Below are positions 43,710-45,219 of a stretch of 45,219 nt of DNA, piece after piece. The notes beneath the pieces were generated by a model. The model ran no database searches, was not told the DNA's origin, and worked only from the letters and a program-made list of their open reading frames with translations. Position numbers and translations under genes: made by a program. The stretch's first letter is position 1. Every line of letters begins with the position of its first letter. Origin of the DNA: Methanobrevibacter sp. (GTDB lineage: Archaea; Methanobacteriota; Methanobacteria; Methanobacteriales; Methanobacteriaceae); contig NZ_JAUNXI010000015.1 of assembly GCF_030539875.1 (NCBI RefSeq), forward strand, positions 1-45,219. The letters run 5' to 3'.

Positions 43710-44099
43710 TTATAGCAATATTTCTTCATAGCCTTTTTTTATCTTTTCCTTGAATTCATCATCTCTTAAATCGCCTTCCAATTCGTATAATCCAAAAATC
43801 ACCATTTCATACAATATTTTATTCATTTTTCTTCCTTTTTCTGTAAGGTAGTATTCAGTGCTTCTTTTTGCATCATCATCAATGATTTTCTTGCAAATAA
43901 GCCCCTGATTTTCAAGATATTTCAATGTGTCGGACAAAACGACATTGCTTAAATTAGGCTTGTCTGCTTTGAATTCATTGAAATGCTTCTTTCCTGCAAA
44001 AAGGTCCTTCATTATTCCGAAAACCCATTTTCTTGATAGCAGTTCGTTAACGCAGTTTATTGGACATGCGTCTTTTTGATAAATTATGCTTGTCTCCAT
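43710..44099 (-). CDS. HxlR-family transcription regulator
   Basis: A 129-residue winged-helix protein of the HxlR/DUF24 type: N-terminal CPINCVNELLSRKWVFGIMK, the recognition region HFNEFKADKPNLSNVVLSDT and a wing with KRSTEYYLTEKGRKM. The Cys residues near position 12-16 could sense redox or electrophile stress, as in other HxlR proteins. It is divergent from the nitroreductase gene, a common arrangement in which the regulator controls the flavoenzyme. The start at 44099 fits the family's first residues. Confidence 0.88.
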   Translation of the reverse strand: METSIIYQKDACPINCVNELLSRKWVFGIMKDLFAGKKHFNEFKADKPNLSNVVLSDTLKYLENQGLICKKIIDDDAKRSTEYYLTEKGRKMNKILYEMVIFGLYELEGDLRDDEFKEKIKKGYEEILL

Positions 44100-44256
44100 G
44101 TTAAAACCTTAATCATTAAATCAATATTTTTAAAACTGGTTAAATTCTATTAAAAATCTAAACCTGATTAAACTACTTAATTAAAATTATCAAGACCCTT
44201 AAAAGTTCAGTCATTGAATGATATATTTGTTTTATTTTTTATTAAATATTGCTAGT

Positions 44257-44272
44257 AAGTTTTAACTAACTT
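44257..44272. promoter_or_regulatory. Candidate HxlR operator AAGTT-N6-AACTT
   Basis: An inverted repeat with 5-base arms in the divergent gap, 46-61 bases upstream of the nitroreductase ATG and just ahead of TATA-like TTTAAATA at 44293-44300. Place and symmetry suit a dimeric regulator, but short arms in AT-rich DNA can occur by chance. Confidence 0.35.
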
Positions 44273-44317
44273 TTTAATTTAAATTTGATAGATTTAAATA
44301 TAGTTACAGGTGTTATA

Positions 44318-44965
44318 ATGGAATTTTTAGAAGTAATGAAAAAAAGACACTCTTCAAGAGACTTTAAAAAGGATGAAATACCTGAAGAAACATTGAAAAA
44401 AATAGTTGAAATTGCTGCAATGTCTCCATCCTGGGAAAACTCCCAGCCTTGGAACGTCTACATTGCAACCGGTGAAACTCTGGAAACCATTCGTGAAGCA
44501 TGGATTGCAGAAAACGACAAGAAGATCAAAGGTTCCGCAGACATGAATCCAGGCCACAGAACCAACTTCTCCGAAAGAGGCCAGAAGAACATGGCTGACT
44601 TAATGGACTCAATCGAAAAATTCGATGACGACAAGGATTTAGAAAACTTCAACCATGTGCAGCACATCCTCTTCAACTCCCCTGCTATTGTTTACCTTGC
44701 ACTTCCTAAAGACTATACCGGATATTCCCTTTATGACTTAGGCGGTTTTGGAATGAGCTTGATGCTTGCAGCTACTGAGTTAGGAGTAGATTCCATTCCT
44801 GCATATGAATTAATCAAATATCCTTACATCTTAAGAGACAATCTCCCAATTCCAGAAGATGAGGATATTATTATGGGAATTGCAATTGGACACGAATCCG
44901 AAGAGCATATTAATGAATATGATTCCCCTAGACTTGATCTGGATGAGATTTTAAAAATAAATTAA
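44318..44965 (+). CDS. Nitroreductase-family flavoprotein
   Basis: A 215-residue FMN-dependent NAD(P)H oxidoreductase. Hallmarks are the start MEFLEVMKKRHSSRDFK (FMN-phosphate Arg pair), AAMSPSWENSQPWNVY, and the late block DLGGFGMSLMLAATELGVDS and MGIAIGHESEE. Length is typical (200-220). It probably reduces quinones or nitro compounds. ATG at 44318 is chosen because AGGTG lies a few bases before it; a GATAG-linked upstream frame start at 44285 would add unrelated residues. It is divergent from the HxlR regulator at 44099. Confidence 0.88.
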   Translation: MEFLEVMKKRHSSRDFKKDEIPEETLKKIVEIAAMSPSWENSQPWNVYIATGETLETIREAWIAENDKKIKGSADMNPGHRTNFSERGQKNMADLMDSIEKFDDDKDLENFNHVQHILFNSPAIVYLALPKDYTGYSLYDLGGFGMSLMLAATELGVDSIPAYELIKYPYILRDNLPIPEDEDIIMGIAIGHESEEHINEYDSPRLDLDEILKIN

Positions 44966-44979
44966 GACTTAAATTAGTT

Positions 44980-45024
44980 TCTAAAATAAATACTCTTTTT
45001 TTCTTATTCATTTTTTCTTTTTTT
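44980..45024 (+). terminator. T-rich terminator
   Basis: Several runs of five to seven T (CTTTTTTTCTT, ATTTTTTCTTTTTTTAC) follow the nitroreductase stop codon on the coding strand. The remaining bases to 45219 show nothing else. Confidence 0.5.
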
Positions 45025-45219
45025 ACATAATGATTATTATATGCTTAAATTTTTGACTGCATTTCCAACATACTGTTCTTATTATGCGTTACTAAATTAA
45101 ATCAATATGCCATACCATTTTTCTTATAATATTGTTTAAATTCTAGTGCTTATAAAACATATGACATTTTATAATATCTAATGAGCTTCCAATTACATAA
45201 CAAACATATTACAATTTAT

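Overview
The window is AT-rich archaeal DNA, most likely from a gut or rumen Methanobrevibacter-type methanogen (Methanobacteriales). I infer this from the gene content (a large adhesin-like protein with parallel beta-helix repeats, GGAV/GGAI motifs and a C-terminal membrane anchor; a holin-like/alkaline-phosphatase fusion; a PAP2 phosphatase; an HxlR/nitroreductase pair), from frequent GTG/TTG starts behind GGTGA or GGAGG ribosome-binding sites, and from T-run terminators. No rRNA, tRNA or CRISPR array was seen.

Layout. Positions 1-2440 hold a flavin/PNPOx-like protein, a long empty AT-rich spacer and an unknown protein. Positions 2600-26690 form a dense defence island: (i) a decayed restriction-modification pair, a C5-cytosine methyltransferase and a nuclease that looks SacI-like, with several single-base lesions; (ii) a GGCT-like/HEPN fusion; (iii) a LlaJI-like system (McrB-type AAA+ GTPase plus LlaJI-family nuclease) in line with an HNH nuclease and an intact C5 methyltransferase, with a small winged-helix regulator whose promoter carries an 18-bp palindrome; (iv) a small frameshifted gene between repeated noncoding elements; (v) a class-2-like DISARM core (drmA, drmB, drmE) without the usual PLD-family drmC but followed by a double topoisomerase-zinc-finger protein with a nuclease-like C-terminus; (vi) a C5 methyltransferase plus HNH nuclease; (vii) a divergent McrBC pair. 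The methyltransferases would mark self DNA, and the AAA+/nuclease and DISARM parts would restrict foreign DNA.

From 27000 to the end the genes look more like ordinary chromosome: a membrane phosphatase, an unknown protein, a DUF3800 gene in a cassette bounded by nested direct repeats, a secreted protein, a degenerate sensor kinase, an ACT/metallo-beta-lactamase protein inserted between two copies of the kinase 3' end, the 1539-residue adhesin, a MATE transporter fragment, PAP2, a truncated and an intact radical-SAM gene, HxlR and nitroreductase.

The most unusual structure is a set of noncoding elements (called P, H and T here) that recur at 11.6-12.4 kb and 29.7-31.2 kb around different small genes. 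One of them is a hairpin whose pairing is partly kept despite base changes.
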